Shown piece after piece: positions 36,785 through 45,099 of a DNA stretch of 64,000 nucleotides. The position numbers and the translations under genes were made by a program. The stretch is from Siccirubricoccus soli (GTDB lineage Bacteria; Pseudomonadota; Alphaproteobacteria; Acetobacterales; Acetobacteraceae), in assembly GCF_024178315.1 (NCBI RefSeq), contig NZ_JAMZIK010000057.1, positions 1 to 64,000 of the forward strand, in the 5' to 3' direction. The notes beneath the pieces were generated by a model, which saw nothing but the letters and a program-made list of their open reading frames with translations, was not told the origin of the DNA and made no database searches. The stretch's first letter is position 1, and every line of letters begins with the position of its first letter.

Positions 36785-38208
36785 GCGGCGCTCCGCGACA
36801 TGTCGAAGGGCGGCTGCACATCGGGCGAGAGCACCGGCTCATAGGGGCTGCCGGCGGTACGCTCGGCCAAATCCGCCTTTGCGGCCTCGATCAGCGCCGG
36901 GTCCAGCAGGCAGTCCACCGCGGTGCCCGCCATCACCTTCGCCACATGCACCATGCCCTTATGCGCCGCCGGCAGCTTGCCCTGTGCCGTCAACTGCCAG
37001 GAGTGGCCCGGCGTGCCGATGGCATAGGTGGCGCCGCGCGCCTGCACCGTCGGCACCACCCAGGAAACGTCGCCGACATCGGTGCTGCCCACCATGGGCG
37101 CGCCCTTCACCTCCAGCGGCACGATGACGTCGCAGAGCGACACGCCCTTCCGCACCGGCAGCCCCATCTTCCGCCAGGCGGAAGCGATGTCCTCCTCGCT
37201 CAGCGTCGCCTGGAATTCGGCGGCGCGGGCGCGGTCCAGATCGTCGAAGGGCGGCGGCCCGAGGCGATCGAGATTGTTCTGCATGGCACGCTCGAGCGGG
37301 GTGTTGCCGAGCAGGTTGGAAACGCCGGAGATGATCTTCGCCTCGACCTTCGTCTCGGTCATCAGCGCCGCGCCCTCGGCGATCTTCCGCACCCGGCCGA
37401 TCAGGCCGCGCAGCTCCACCAGGTCCCGCGCCCGGATCAGGTAGCGGACCTTGGCGGTGGGCTGCACCACATTGGGCGCGACGCCGCCAGCATCCAGATA
37501 GGCGTAGTGGATGCGGGCGTCGCTCGGCATGTGTTCCCGCATGTAGTTCACGCCGACATTCATCAGCTCCACCGCATCCAGCGCGGAGCGGCCGAGATGC
37601 GGCGCCGCCGCGGCATGGCTGGCGCGGCCCAGGAAGGTGAAATCGATGCGGGTATTGGCGAGGCTGACCGGCTCGTTCACCGCGCAGAAGGCCGCCGGGT
37701 GCCAGGAGATGGCGATGTCCACATCCTGGAAGGCGCCGTCCCGCACCATGAAGCCCTTGGCGGCGCCGCCTTCCTCGGCCGGGCAGCCATAGTAGCGGAC
37801 GCGGCCGGGCAGGTTGTTCGCCGCCAGCCAGTCCTTCACCGCCGTCGCCGCGAGCAGGGAGGCGGCGCCGAGCAGGTTGTGCCCGCAGCCATGGCCGAAG
37901 CCGGGGCCGGGCAGCGGCTTCGGCTCCGCCACCCCGGCCTCCTGGGAGAGGCCCGGCAGCGCGTCATACTCGCCGAGGATGGCGATGACCGGCCCGCCCT
38001 CCCCCGCCTCGCCCATCACCGCCGTTGGGATGTTCGCGACATTCTCCGTCACCCGGAAGCCCTGCGCCCGCAGCATCGCCGCATGCTCGGCGCAGGAGCG
38101 GGCTTCGGTATAGGCCAGTTCCGGCATCTCCCAGACGCGGTCGGAGAGCTCCTGGAAGGGCTCCCGCTTGGCGTCCACCAGATGCCAGATCTCCTCGGTG
38201 TTCTGCAT
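36781..38208 (-). CDS. M20 family amidohydrolase (AbgB-like)
   Basis: This 475-residue metallo-hydrolase is of the M20D type related to the p-aminobenzoyl-glutamate hydrolase subunit AbgB. The metal site includes GHGCGHNLLGAASLLAATA, PAEEGGAAKGFMVRDGAFQDVDIAISWHP and the C-terminal GTPGHSWQLTAQGK. The dimerisation domain starts FTFLGRASHAAAAPHLGRSALDAVELMNVGVNYMREH. A DapA-like gene follows with ATGA overlap. Likely substrates are N-acyl amino acids or peptides brought in from outside. Confidence 0.9.
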   Translation of the reverse strand: MQNTEEIWHLVDAKREPFQELSDRVWEMPELAYTEARSCAEHAAMLRAQGFRVTENVANIPTAVMGEAGEGGPVIAILGEYDALPGLSQEAGVAEPKPLPGPGFGHGCGHNLLGAASLLAATAVKDWLAANNLPGRVRYYGCPAEEGGAAKGFMVRDGAFQDVDIAISWHPAAFCAVNEPVSLANTRIDFTFLGRASHAAAAPHLGRSALDAVELMNVGVNYMREHMPSDARIHYAYLDAGGVAPNVVQPTAKVRYLIRARDLVELRGLIGRVRKIAEGAALMTETKVEAKIISGVSNLLGNTPLERAMQNNLDRLGPPPFDDLDRARAAEFQATLSEEDIASAWRKMGLPVRKGVSLCDVIVPLEVKGAPMVGSTDVGDVSWVVPTVQARGATYAIGTPGHSWQLTAQGKLPAAHKGMVHVAKVMAGTAVDCLLDPALIEAAKADLAERTAGSPYEPVLSPDVQPPFDMSRSAA

Positions 38209-38213
38209 GCTGC

Positions 38214-38470
38214 TCAGCCCCGTGCCTTCAGGGTTTCCGGATCATAGCCGGCGACGCGCTCGTCGCCGCTGGTGACGGCCAGCTTTCCGCCCGCGACATC
38301 ACAACCCCAATGCGCGCCAAGGGGCGGTCGCCGCTGCATTCGAAAACCTCCCGCAGGGTACCCTGCAGCGGGCTGTCCCGGTGCTGCGCCAGCAGATCCG
38401 CCAGGCAGCGCACATCCGGGATGGACCGCCACGCGCCGTGGGAGCCCCGCACCCAACCTCTCACCATCCC
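38214..38470 (-). pseudogene. Possible frameshifted remnant upstream of the M20 gene
   Basis: The last 30 residues before a stop at 38214, GCDVAGGKLAVTSGDERVAGYDPETLKARG, look protein-like and end 5 bp before the M20 start, as in an operon. Upstream, the better-looking frame is shifted by one (GAWRSIPDVRCLADLLAQHRDSPLQGTLREVFECSGDRPLARIG). A single indel near 38300 would join them. I do not recognise the family. It could equally be non-coding. Confidence 0.3.
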
Positions 38471-38583
38471 TGGAGCAGCCTCCGAGCCACGCCGATGGAT
38501 CGCATCGCGGTCCGCCGGCGCGGGGACAGGCCGCTCCGGCCATCATGTCCTGCCGCAGTCTGGCGGCCAGCGGAGGGCGGCTG
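38471..38583. other. Remainder of the gap between the TctC receptor and M20 genes
   Basis: The full gap is 367 bp. Besides the possible remnant before it, I see no gene, terminator or clear promoter here. Confidence 0.5.
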
Positions 38584-39573
38584 TCAATCGGGCTTGATGC
38601 GCGCCGCCGCCACCACCTCCCGCATCTCCGCGACCTGCCGCCGCAGGAACTCGGCGAAGGCGGCGGGCGACAGCGGCGCCGGCAGGGCGCCCTCGGCGGC
38701 CAGGTGCCGGGCATAGGCGGGCTCCGCCACCACCTCGTTCGCCGCCGCGTTCAAGCGGGCCAGCAGCTCGGGCGGCAGGCCGCGCGGGGCGAACAGCCCC
38801 CACCAGATCCCGGCCTCGTACTCGATGCCGGCCACCTTCACCGAAGGCGCGGGCGGCGCCTCACCCGGCCGGTCATCCCCGGTATAAGCCAGGATGCGCA
38901 GCAGCCCGGCGCGGATCTGCCCGGCTGCAGAGGCCATGGTGGTGAACATCACATCCACCCGCCCGGCGACCAGGTCGGTCAGCGCCGGGGCGGTGCCGCG
39001 ATAGGGCACGTGCTGCAGCTTCGTCCCCGCCCGCAGGTTGAACAGCTCCGCCGCGATATGGGTGGTGCTGCCGGGGCCGGAGCTGGCGAAGTGCAGGCTG
39101 CCGGGCCGCGCCCTCTCCGCCGCCACCAGCCCGGCCATGTCCTTCAGGGGCGAGGCGGCGGGCACCAGCACCACCAGCGGCGAGCGGGCCAGCAGCGCCA
39201 CCGCGTCAAGCTCCTCCGCCGGATCGAAGCCGGTGCCCTGCACCGCCCCGATGGCGGCGACGGAGGAGGTGGTGACCAGCAGCGTATGGCCATCCGGCGC
39301 CGCCTGGGCGGTGAGCGTCACCCCCACCGCGCTGCCGGCGCCCGGCCGGTTCTCCAGCACGAAGGGCTGGCCGAGCCTGGCGTGCAGCCGTTCCGCCAGG
39401 GGCCGGGCGATGACGTCGTTGCTGCCACCCGGGGTGAAGGGGATGATGATGCGCACCGGCCGGCTGGGCCAGGCTGGGGCCTGGGCCAGGCCTGGCGAAG
39501 CCCGGCCCGTCGGCGCCAGGCCGATCGCTGCCAGGCCGGCGGGCAACAGGCGGCGCGGGATGCCGTTCCGCAT
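38584..39573 (-). CDS. TctC/Bug family periplasmic substrate-binding protein
   Basis: This second Bug receptor has 329 residues from the ATG at 39573. The signal peptide is MRNGIPRRLLPAGLAAIGLAPTGRASPGLAQA. Landmarks are SRPVRIIIPFTPGGSNDVIARPLAERLHARLGQPFVLENRPGAGSAVGVTLTAQAAPDGHTLL, LHFASSGPGSTTHIAAELFNL and PPELLARLNAAANEVV. An ATG at 39681 would put unconvincing sequence before the signal and is rejected. It heads the minus-strand unit with the M20 and DapA-like genes and probably supplies their substrate. Confidence 0.9.
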   Translation of the reverse strand: MRNGIPRRLLPAGLAAIGLAPTGRASPGLAQAPAWPSRPVRIIIPFTPGGSNDVIARPLAERLHARLGQPFVLENRPGAGSAVGVTLTAQAAPDGHTLLVTTSSVAAIGAVQGTGFDPAEELDAVALLARSPLVVLVPAASPLKDMAGLVAAERARPGSLHFASSGPGSTTHIAAELFNLRAGTKLQHVPYRGTAPALTDLVAGRVDVMFTTMASAAGQIRAGLLRILAYTGDDRPGEAPPAPSVKVAGIEYEAGIWWGLFAPRGLPPELLARLNAAANEVVAEPAYARHLAAEGALPAPLSPAAFAEFLRRQVAEMREVVAAARIKPD

Positions 39574-39695
39574 GGCGTTTCCTGGTTCCGTTCCTCGCCG
39601 CGAAGCCTGCCCGAGCGGCCGGCCCGAGGCAATCCGTGCCGCGGCAGGGGTCCATGCCTGCCGTGCCGTGGCACGATCCATGCTTGGGCCAGGCC

Positions 39696-40295
39696 ATGTC
39701 GGACATGGAGCGAAGGACCACCACGCTGCGGGTTCTGCTTGTGGACAGCGACGGGGAGAGGGCGGCGGCCGTCACGCAAGGCCTGGCCATGGCCGGCTGT
39801 ACGGTGGTGGCGGTGTCCGCCGGCATCGACGATCTGGTGCAGCGGGTCCGGGACACCGGCGCCGAGGTGATCGTCTGCAGACTCGACGACCCTTCCCGCG
39901 ACGAGCTGGAAGGCATGCGTGCCCTGCACCGGGACGAGCCGCGGCCGGTGGTGCTGTTCACCGAGAAGGCGGTGCCGGAGCAGATCGAGGCGGCGCTCGA
40001 GGCCGGCGTCGCGGCCTATGTGGTGGAGGGCATGGCGCCCGCCCGGGTGCGGCCGGTGATGGAGGTGGCGATCCGCCGCTTCCGCGCGCACCGGAAGCTG
40101 CAGCAGGAGCTGGCGGCGGCGCGCAACGACCTGGCGGAGCGGAAACTGGTGGACCGCGCCAAGGCACTGCTGATGCGACGGGACCGGCTGAGCGAGCCGG
40201 AAGCCTATCGGCGGCTGCGGCGCATGGCGATGGACGGCCGCAAGCGCCTGGGGGTGGTGGCGGCCAGCCTGCTGCAGGAAAATCGGGCCAGTTGA
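39696..40295 (+). CDS. nasT: ANTAR-domain response regulator, NasT type
   Basis: This is an RNA-binding antiterminator of 199 residues. The receiver-like N-terminal domain is TTLRVLLVDSDGERAAAVTQGLAMAGC and carries the LLVDSD start; further on is VVLFTEKAVPEQIEAALEAGVAAYVVEGMAPARV. A coiled coil leads into the ANTAR domain (about 130-190, LQQELAAARNDLAERKLVDRAKALLMRRDRLSEPEAYRRLRRMAMDGRKRLGVVAASLL). In the known NasST system NasT binds twin hairpins in leader RNA to allow nitrate-assimilation gene expression, and NasS, encoded next, holds it back. A second ATG at 39705 is possible. Confidence 0.87.
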   Translation: MSDMERRTTTLRVLLVDSDGERAAAVTQGLAMAGCTVVAVSAGIDDLVQRVRDTGAEVIVCRLDDPSRDELEGMRALHRDEPRPVVLFTEKAVPEQIEAALEAGVAAYVVEGMAPARVRPVMEVAIRRFRAHRKLQQELAAARNDLAERKLVDRAKALLMRRDRLSEPEAYRRLRRMAMDGRKRLGVVAASLLQENRAS

Positions 40296-40513
40296 CTATA
40301 TTTTATGCCGCATCCCGCTCCCTTCATCGTAGTGCCTATATGCCGTGCGTTTCCTTGACCCGTCGCGCCGGGCACCCACAGGAACTCCCCAGGCGGCGGC
40401 GCGCAACGGCGCGTGCCACGCGGTGGGCATGATTTGGCGCCACGCGGCCCCGCTTCCCCCGTCTGCGGTCCAATGGCGGCCCGCATCGGCCTTCCGGCCG
40501 GAGGTCCGCCCAT

Positions 40514-41629
40514 ATGCCCTTGGACAGCGACTCCCCGCTTCGCCCGGCCCTGAAGCGCCCCGTGCTGCGCACGCTGCGCATCGGCTGCATGCCGCTGACG
40601 GATGCCGCCCCGCTGCTGGTCGCGGAGGAGCTTGGGCTGTTCGATTCGGTCGGGCTCCGGGTCACGCTCTCCCTCGAAGCCTCCTGGGCCGCCATCCGGG
40701 ACAAGCTCGCCTTCGGCGCGCTCGATGCGGCGCATCTCCTGGCCCCCCTGCCGCTCGCGCTGGCCGCCGGGCTGGACGGGGTGCAGGCGAAGCTGACCGT
40801 CGCTGCCGGCATCGGTGCCAATGGCAACACCATCACCCTCTCCCGCGCGCTGGCCCAGGCGCTCGGCCGCTTCGCCCCGCCGCTCGCCGCCGGGGCCTTC
40901 GCCCGGCTTGTGCGGCAGCGCGCCGCGGCCGGAGAAAAGGCGCTGATCCTCGCCGTCGCCTTCCCCTATTCCTCGGACCATTACCTGCTGCGCCACTGGC
41001 TCGCCGCCGGCGGGCTGGACCCGGACCGCGACCTCCGCCTCGTCACCGTGCCGCCGCCCATGATGGCGCAGCGGCTGCAGGATGGGCTGATCGACGGCTT
41101 CTGTGCCGGCGAGCCCTGGGGCAGCCAGGCCGCTGCGCTCGGCCTCGGCACCATCGCCCTTTCCTCCGGCGATATCTGGCCGAATCATCCGGAAAAGGTG
41201 CTGGCCTTCGATGCGGGTTACGCGGCGCAGGACCCGGAAAGCGCCATCGCCTGCACCGCCGCCCTGATCGCCGCGGCGCGCTGGCTGGAGGAGCCGGCGA
41301 ACCAGGCGGCGGCGGTGCGCATCCTGCAGCGCCGCGCCTTCCCGGGCTTCGCCGCACCCACCATCGCCGCCGCCTTCGACGGCACGGCCCAGGGCCTGCC
41401 CCAGGCCGCGCCGCTACGCTTCCGCACCGCCACTCTGCCACGGCGAGAGCAGGCCGCCTGGTTCCTGCGGCAGATGCGCCGCTGGGGCCATGTGCCCGCC
41501 GAGCTTGCGAACAGCGCCGCCCTCGCCCCCTGGCGCCCGGACATCTGGCGCGCCGCCGCCACCCGCCTGCGGGAGGTCGAGCCGCCCATCGCCTCCCGGC
41601 CGCCCGCCGATCTGCCGGGGACCGCCTGA
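40514..41629 (+). CDS. nasS: NasS-type cytoplasmic nitrate sensor (NrtA/CmpA family)
   Basis: This 371-residue protein is of the NrtA/CmpA nitrate-binding family: LRIGCMPLTDAAPLLVAEELGLFDSVGLRVTLSLEASWAAIRDKLAFGALDAAHLLAPLPLAL, then AVAFPYSSDHYLLRHWLAAGGLDPDRDLRL and VPPPMMAQRLQDGLIDGFCAGEPWGSQAAAL. It lacks a signal peptide, unlike transporter-linked NrtA, and nasT is upstream on the same strand. That fits NasS, which releases NasT when it binds nitrate or nitrite. The 218-bp nasT-nasS gap is GC-rich and could fold, but I cannot identify ANTAR target hairpins in it. Confidence 0.87.
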   Translation: MPLDSDSPLRPALKRPVLRTLRIGCMPLTDAAPLLVAEELGLFDSVGLRVTLSLEASWAAIRDKLAFGALDAAHLLAPLPLALAAGLDGVQAKLTVAAGIGANGNTITLSRALAQALGRFAPPLAAGAFARLVRQRAAAGEKALILAVAFPYSSDHYLLRHWLAAGGLDPDRDLRLVTVPPPMMAQRLQDGLIDGFCAGEPWGSQAAALGLGTIALSSGDIWPNHPEKVLAFDAGYAAQDPESAIACTAALIAAARWLEEPANQAAAVRILQRRAFPGFAAPTIAAAFDGTAQGLPQAAPLRFRTATLPRREQAAWFLRQMRRWGHVPAELANSAALAPWRPDIWRAAATRLREVEPPIASRPPADLPGTA

Positions 41630-41700
41630 CCACAAGCCAGCCTGCCCTCGGCGGTATTGGAAGGATGCCGCCAGAGTCGGCCATTACACCCATCGGGCCT

Positions 41701-41770
41701 GAAACTCACACCGGGGTCCGGGGAGGAGTATCCTCCCCGGCGGGGCATGGGGGCAGAGCCCCCTTTTCTC
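41701..41770. repeat. Dispersed palindromic repeat, family B, copy 3
   Basis: GAAACTCACACCGGGGT leads to CCGGGGAGGA-gta-TCCTCCCCGG, then GGGGCAGAGCCCCC. The stem replaces the CCAGG/CCTGG of copies 1-2 with AGGA/TCCT, a compensatory change that keeps the pairing. It lies 20 bp upstream of the cysG ATG. Confidence 0.75.
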
Positions 41771-41789
41771 TCCCTGACGGACCATCGCC

Positions 41790-43070
41790 ATGCAGCATTT
41801 CCCCGTCTTCCTCGACCTCGCCGGCCGCCTCGCCCTGGTGCTCGGCGAGGGCGAGGTCGCCGCGCGCAAGGCCGCCCTGCTGCGCCAGGCCGGCGCCGAG
41901 CTCCGCCTCGCCCCCCGCTTCTCGCCGGAGCTGCTGGACGGCGTCGCCCTGGCGATCGGCGCCAATGCGCCCGAGGCGGAGCTGCAGGCCCTGGCCGAAG
42001 CCGCCCGCGCCCGCGGCGTGCCGGTGAACATCGTGGATCGGCCGGCTCTCTGCACCGCCATCCTGCCCGCCATCATCGACCGCGCCCCGGTCACCATCGC
42101 CATCTCCAGCGGCGGCGCCGCGCCGGTCCTCGCCCGGCTGCTGCGACAGCGGGTGGAGGCGGTGCTGCCGCCAGGCATCGGCCGCGTCGCCGCCCTGGCG
42201 GGGCGCTTCCGGGAAGCGGTGCGCCGGCGCCTGCCGGAGCTCGGCGCCCGCCGCCGCTTCCTCGAGGCCGTGCTGGCCGGGCCGCCGGCGGCGCTGGCGG
42301 AGGCCGGGCGGAAGGAGGAAGCCGACCGCGCCTTCGCCGCCGCGCTGGAGCAGGCGGAAACGGTGCCGCAGGGCATGGTGCACATCGTCGGCGCCGGCCC
42401 CGGAGCGGGCGATCTCCTCACCCTCCGCGCCCTGCGCCTGCTGGGGGAGGCGGATGTCATCCTGCACGACCGGCTGGGCACCGCGGCGGCGCTGGAGATG
42501 GCGCGGCGGGATGCGGAGCGCCTCTGCGTCGGCCCGACCGCCGAGACCGGCGCGCTGATGGTGCGGCTGGCGCGGGAGGGCAAGCGGGTGGTGCGGCTGA
42601 AGGGCGGGGATCCGCTGGTCTTCGGCCATGGCACGGAGGAGATGGCGGCGCTGACCGAGGCCGGCATTCCCTGGGCGATCGTGCCGGGCATCACCGCCGC
42701 CCTGGCCTGCGCCGCCGGCGCCCGGATTCCGCTGACCGACCGGGAGACGACCCACGCCCTCACCCTGGTCACCGGCCACCGGCGGGTGGTGGGGCCGGCG
42801 CTGCACGGGCTGGCCCAGCCGGGCCAGACCCTGGCGATCTACATGCCGATGACGGCGCTGGCGGAGATCTCCGCCGGGCTGGTAGCGGAGGGGCTGGACC
42901 CCGCCACCCCCGCCGCGCTGGTGGAGCGCGGCGGCACCCCGGAGCAGCGCGCACTGCACGGCACCCTGCGCAGCTTGGCGGCGGAGGCGCCCCTCTGGGT
43001 CACCGAGGGGCCCTGCCTGCTGCTGGTCGGCCCCTCCATCGGGCGCGCCCCGCGCCCGGCCGAGGAGTGA
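41790..43070 (+). CDS. cysG: Siroheme synthase
   Basis: This multifunctional enzyme makes sirohaem for assimilatory nitrite and sulfite reductases. The N-terminal Rossmann part (LVLGEGEVAARKAALLRQAGAELRLAP) is the dehydrogenase/ferrochelatase. The C-terminal half (from about 195) is uroporphyrinogen-III methyltransferase: GAGPGAGDLLTLRALRLLGEADVILHDRL, RLKGGDPLVFGHGTEEMAAL, ETTHALTLVTGH and LAIYMPMT. Length 426 is slightly short. It follows nasT-nasS, consistent with a nitrite-assimilation locus. Confidence 0.92.
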   Translation: MQHFPVFLDLAGRLALVLGEGEVAARKAALLRQAGAELRLAPRFSPELLDGVALAIGANAPEAELQALAEAARARGVPVNIVDRPALCTAILPAIIDRAPVTIAISSGGAAPVLARLLRQRVEAVLPPGIGRVAALAGRFREAVRRRLPELGARRRFLEAVLAGPPAALAEAGRKEEADRAFAAALEQAETVPQGMVHIVGAGPGAGDLLTLRALRLLGEADVILHDRLGTAAALEMARRDAERLCVGPTAETGALMVRLAREGKRVVRLKGGDPLVFGHGTEEMAALTEAGIPWAIVPGITAALACAAGARIPLTDRETTHALTLVTGHRRVVGPALHGLAQPGQTLAIYMPMTALAEISAGLVAEGLDPATPAALVERGGTPEQRALHGTLRSLAAEAPLWVTEGPCLLLVGPSIGRAPRPAEE

Positions 43071-43826
43071 TCAGGCCGGGATCACCCGCTCCACCGCCAC
43101 GCCGCGGACATCCATCTCGTATTCCAGGTTGATCACCGGCGGGCGGCAGAACTGCCAAGTGACGCCATGCCGGCCGGCGCCGCGCCGCACCAGCTCATCG
43201 CCCAGGAAGGGGAAGATGTCGTGCACGGTATAGACCTGCACGCCGGTGGCGCTGGCCCAGCCGCCGCCGAGCGCCGCCATGCGCCGTTCCATCTCGCCCA
43301 GCACGAATTCCGCCTTGCGGCGCAGCCCCGCCGGGGAGAGGTCGCCGAGGGCGATGGTCTGCTCCTCGTAGCTGCCCTTGCCCTCGGTGCTCTCGCCGCT
43401 GCCGGCATTGACGAAGCTCGGCGCCGCGCCGGCTTCGGGCACGGTGTAGCTGAAGGCGTGGAAGCCGGGCTCGGCGGGCGGCATGAGCTCCGGGCAGACA
43501 TTGCTGCGGGCGACCGGGTTCACGCTGCCCTCCAGGATGCCCCATTCGCCCAGCACCTTGGCGTAGCCGAGGTTGAACTGGCGAAAGCCTTCCTCGGTGA
43601 ACTGGCCGGGCGAGCGCAGCTCGCAGGCGCAGAAGGCGGTCAGCGGCCGGCCGAGGGATTGGAGATAGGCGGCGATGCGGGCGAAGCCGGCCGCCATCGG
43701 CACCGGCTCGGTGAAGCGCACCCGCTCGATGCGGAAGCCGGGCAGCGCGGCGACGCCGGCGGAATACTGGAAGACGGCGGGGATGAAGCGGTAGCCATCC
43801 TCCGGCCGGTCCCTGGTCTCGTACAT
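43071..43826 (-). CDS. CnbZ/RidA-like deaminase family protein
   Basis: This 251-residue protein starts MYETRDRPEDGYRFIPAVFQYSAGVAALPGFRIERVRF. The PLGRPLTAFCACELRSPGQFTEEGFRQFNLGYAKVLGEWGI segment and CPELMPPAEPGFHAFSYTVPE match, from memory, the 2-aminomuconate deaminase CnbZ group. Those enzymes are distant relatives of RidA and remove ammonia from aminomuconates. No other aromatic-degradation genes adjoin, so the substrate is not clear. The upstream frame extension to 44066 overlaps an antiporter remnant and is not coding. Confidence 0.68.
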   Translation of the reverse strand: MYETRDRPEDGYRFIPAVFQYSAGVAALPGFRIERVRFTEPVPMAAGFARIAAYLQSLGRPLTAFCACELRSPGQFTEEGFRQFNLGYAKVLGEWGILEGSVNPVARSNVCPELMPPAEPGFHAFSYTVPEAGAAPSFVNAGSGESTEGKGSYEEQTIALGDLSPAGLRRKAEFVLGEMERRMAALGGGWASATGVQVYTVHDIFPFLGDELVRRGAGRHGVTWQFCRPPVINLEYEMDVRGVAVERVIPA

Positions 43827-43964
43827 GGCAGCCTCCGCGATGCGATGGCGGCATGGTGCCATTGATTTGGTCCGGCGAAACCCCTGGAGCGCCGAGGCGG
43901 TTACACGCCGGCCGTGCTGGCCTGGAACCGTGCGAGCCTTCCGTTCTGCCGTATTTCCGGGGTC

Positions 43965-44103
43965 GCCGCGCGAGCCGGGGGTGTAGGGGGCCGACCGCCA
44001 CCCCGGCGAGGAGATAGCCGAAGAGCGGCGGCAGCCGCAGTCACCGGGCCGCGACCCCCAGGGCAAGCGCCAGCGCCAATGCAGCGATCAGGGTTGCGAG
44101 CAT
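43965..44103 (-). pseudogene. N-terminal remnant of a YbaL/KefB-type cation:proton antiporter
   Basis: From an ATG at 44101-44103 the minus strand reads MLATLIAALALALALGVAAR, an in-frame TGA, then LRLPPLFGYLLAGVAVGP. The expected YTPG then appears only in another frame. This matches the first membrane helix and the LPPLVGYLLAGV signature of CPA2 antiporters. About 45 of 500-600 residues remain. One premature stop, one frameshift and the missing bulk make it a clear relic. Confidence 0.72.
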
Positions 44104-44216
44104 GGAGGAGCGCGATCCATCCCCGCTTGTAACCCGCGATCGCCCGTTCCGTCAGTGGCTGGCGCTGCCCGCCGGCTTCGCTACCATGCCTCCCGTCCAA
44201 GGAGGAGACGGCAAGC

Positions 44217-45092
44217 ATGGCGACCAGCTTCCAGCTCGGCGACCTCACCATCCACCGGATCATCGAGGAGGAACGGCCGCTCTTCGACCCGCTCGAATTC
44301 TTCCCGACCCTGACCAAGGAGGTGCTGGAGGAGAACCGGAGCTGGCTGGAGCCGACGAGCATCGACCCCGCCACCGGCAAGCTCATCCTCTGCATCCAGA
44401 GCTACATCGTGGAGACGCCGCATCACCGGATCCTCGTGGATACCTGCGTCGGCAACCACAAGGAGCGGCCGACCCGGCCCTTCTGGCACCAGAAGAACGA
44501 CGCGACCTGGGAGCGCAACCTGGCCGGCGCGGGCTTCCGGCCGGAGGACATCGACTACGTGATGTGCACCCATCTGCATGTCGACCATGTCGGCTGGAAC
44601 ACGCAGCTCAAGGACGGGCGCTGGGTGCCGACCTTCCCGAAGGCGCGCTACATCTTCGGCGAAAGGGAATACGCCTATTGGGAAGCGGAGCATAGGAAGA
44701 CGCCGAACCCGGTGATCGCCGACAGTGTGCTGCCCGTGGTGGAAGCCGGCCAAGTCGATCTGGTCGCCACCGACCATGCGATGAACGACCATGTGCGGCT
44801 GACGCCGACGCCGGGCCACACGCCGGACCACTATGCGGTGGAGCTGGGCAAGGGCGAGACCATCGCCGTGCTGACCGGCGACCTGATCCACTCCCCGCTC
44901 CAGGCGCGCTACCCGGAGCTCGGCATGCGGGCCGATGTCGATTCCGCCCAGGGTGCGGTGACGCGGCGGAAATTCCTGGAATGCCATTGCGACAGCGGAC
45001 GGCTGATGTGCACCGGGCATTTCGCCTCGCCCTCCACCGGGCATTTCACCCGCTGGGGCGACGGCTTCCGCTTCATGCCGGCCTCGCCCTGA
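44217..45092 (+). CDS. MBL fold metallo-hydrolase
   Basis: This 291-residue metallo-beta-lactamase-fold hydrolase has metal ligands HLHVDH at about 121-126 (followed by VGWN), His in TPGHTPDHYAVEL, Asp in LTGDLIHSPLQAR and a late His in MCTGHFASPSTGHFTRWGD. It resembles the N-acyl homoserine lactonase/AttM-like branch in arrangement but lacks clear assignment. A GGAGGAG site precedes the ATG. The next gene starts 7 bp after the stop. Confidence 0.9.
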   Translation: MATSFQLGDLTIHRIIEEERPLFDPLEFFPTLTKEVLEENRSWLEPTSIDPATGKLILCIQSYIVETPHHRILVDTCVGNHKERPTRPFWHQKNDATWERNLAGAGFRPEDIDYVMCTHLHVDHVGWNTQLKDGRWVPTFPKARYIFGEREYAYWEAEHRKTPNPVIADSVLPVVEAGQVDLVATDHAMNDHVRLTPTPGHTPDHYAVELGKGETIAVLTGDLIHSPLQARYPELGMRADVDSAQGAVTRRKFLECHCDSGRLMCTGHFASPSTGHFTRWGDGFRFMPASP

Positions 45093-45099
45093 GGCGCGC

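Noticed and set aside
40296-40513. ANTAR target hairpins between nasT and nasS
   Set aside because: The GC-rich leader can fold in several ways, but I could not find two adjacent hexaloop stems with the A1/G4 pattern.
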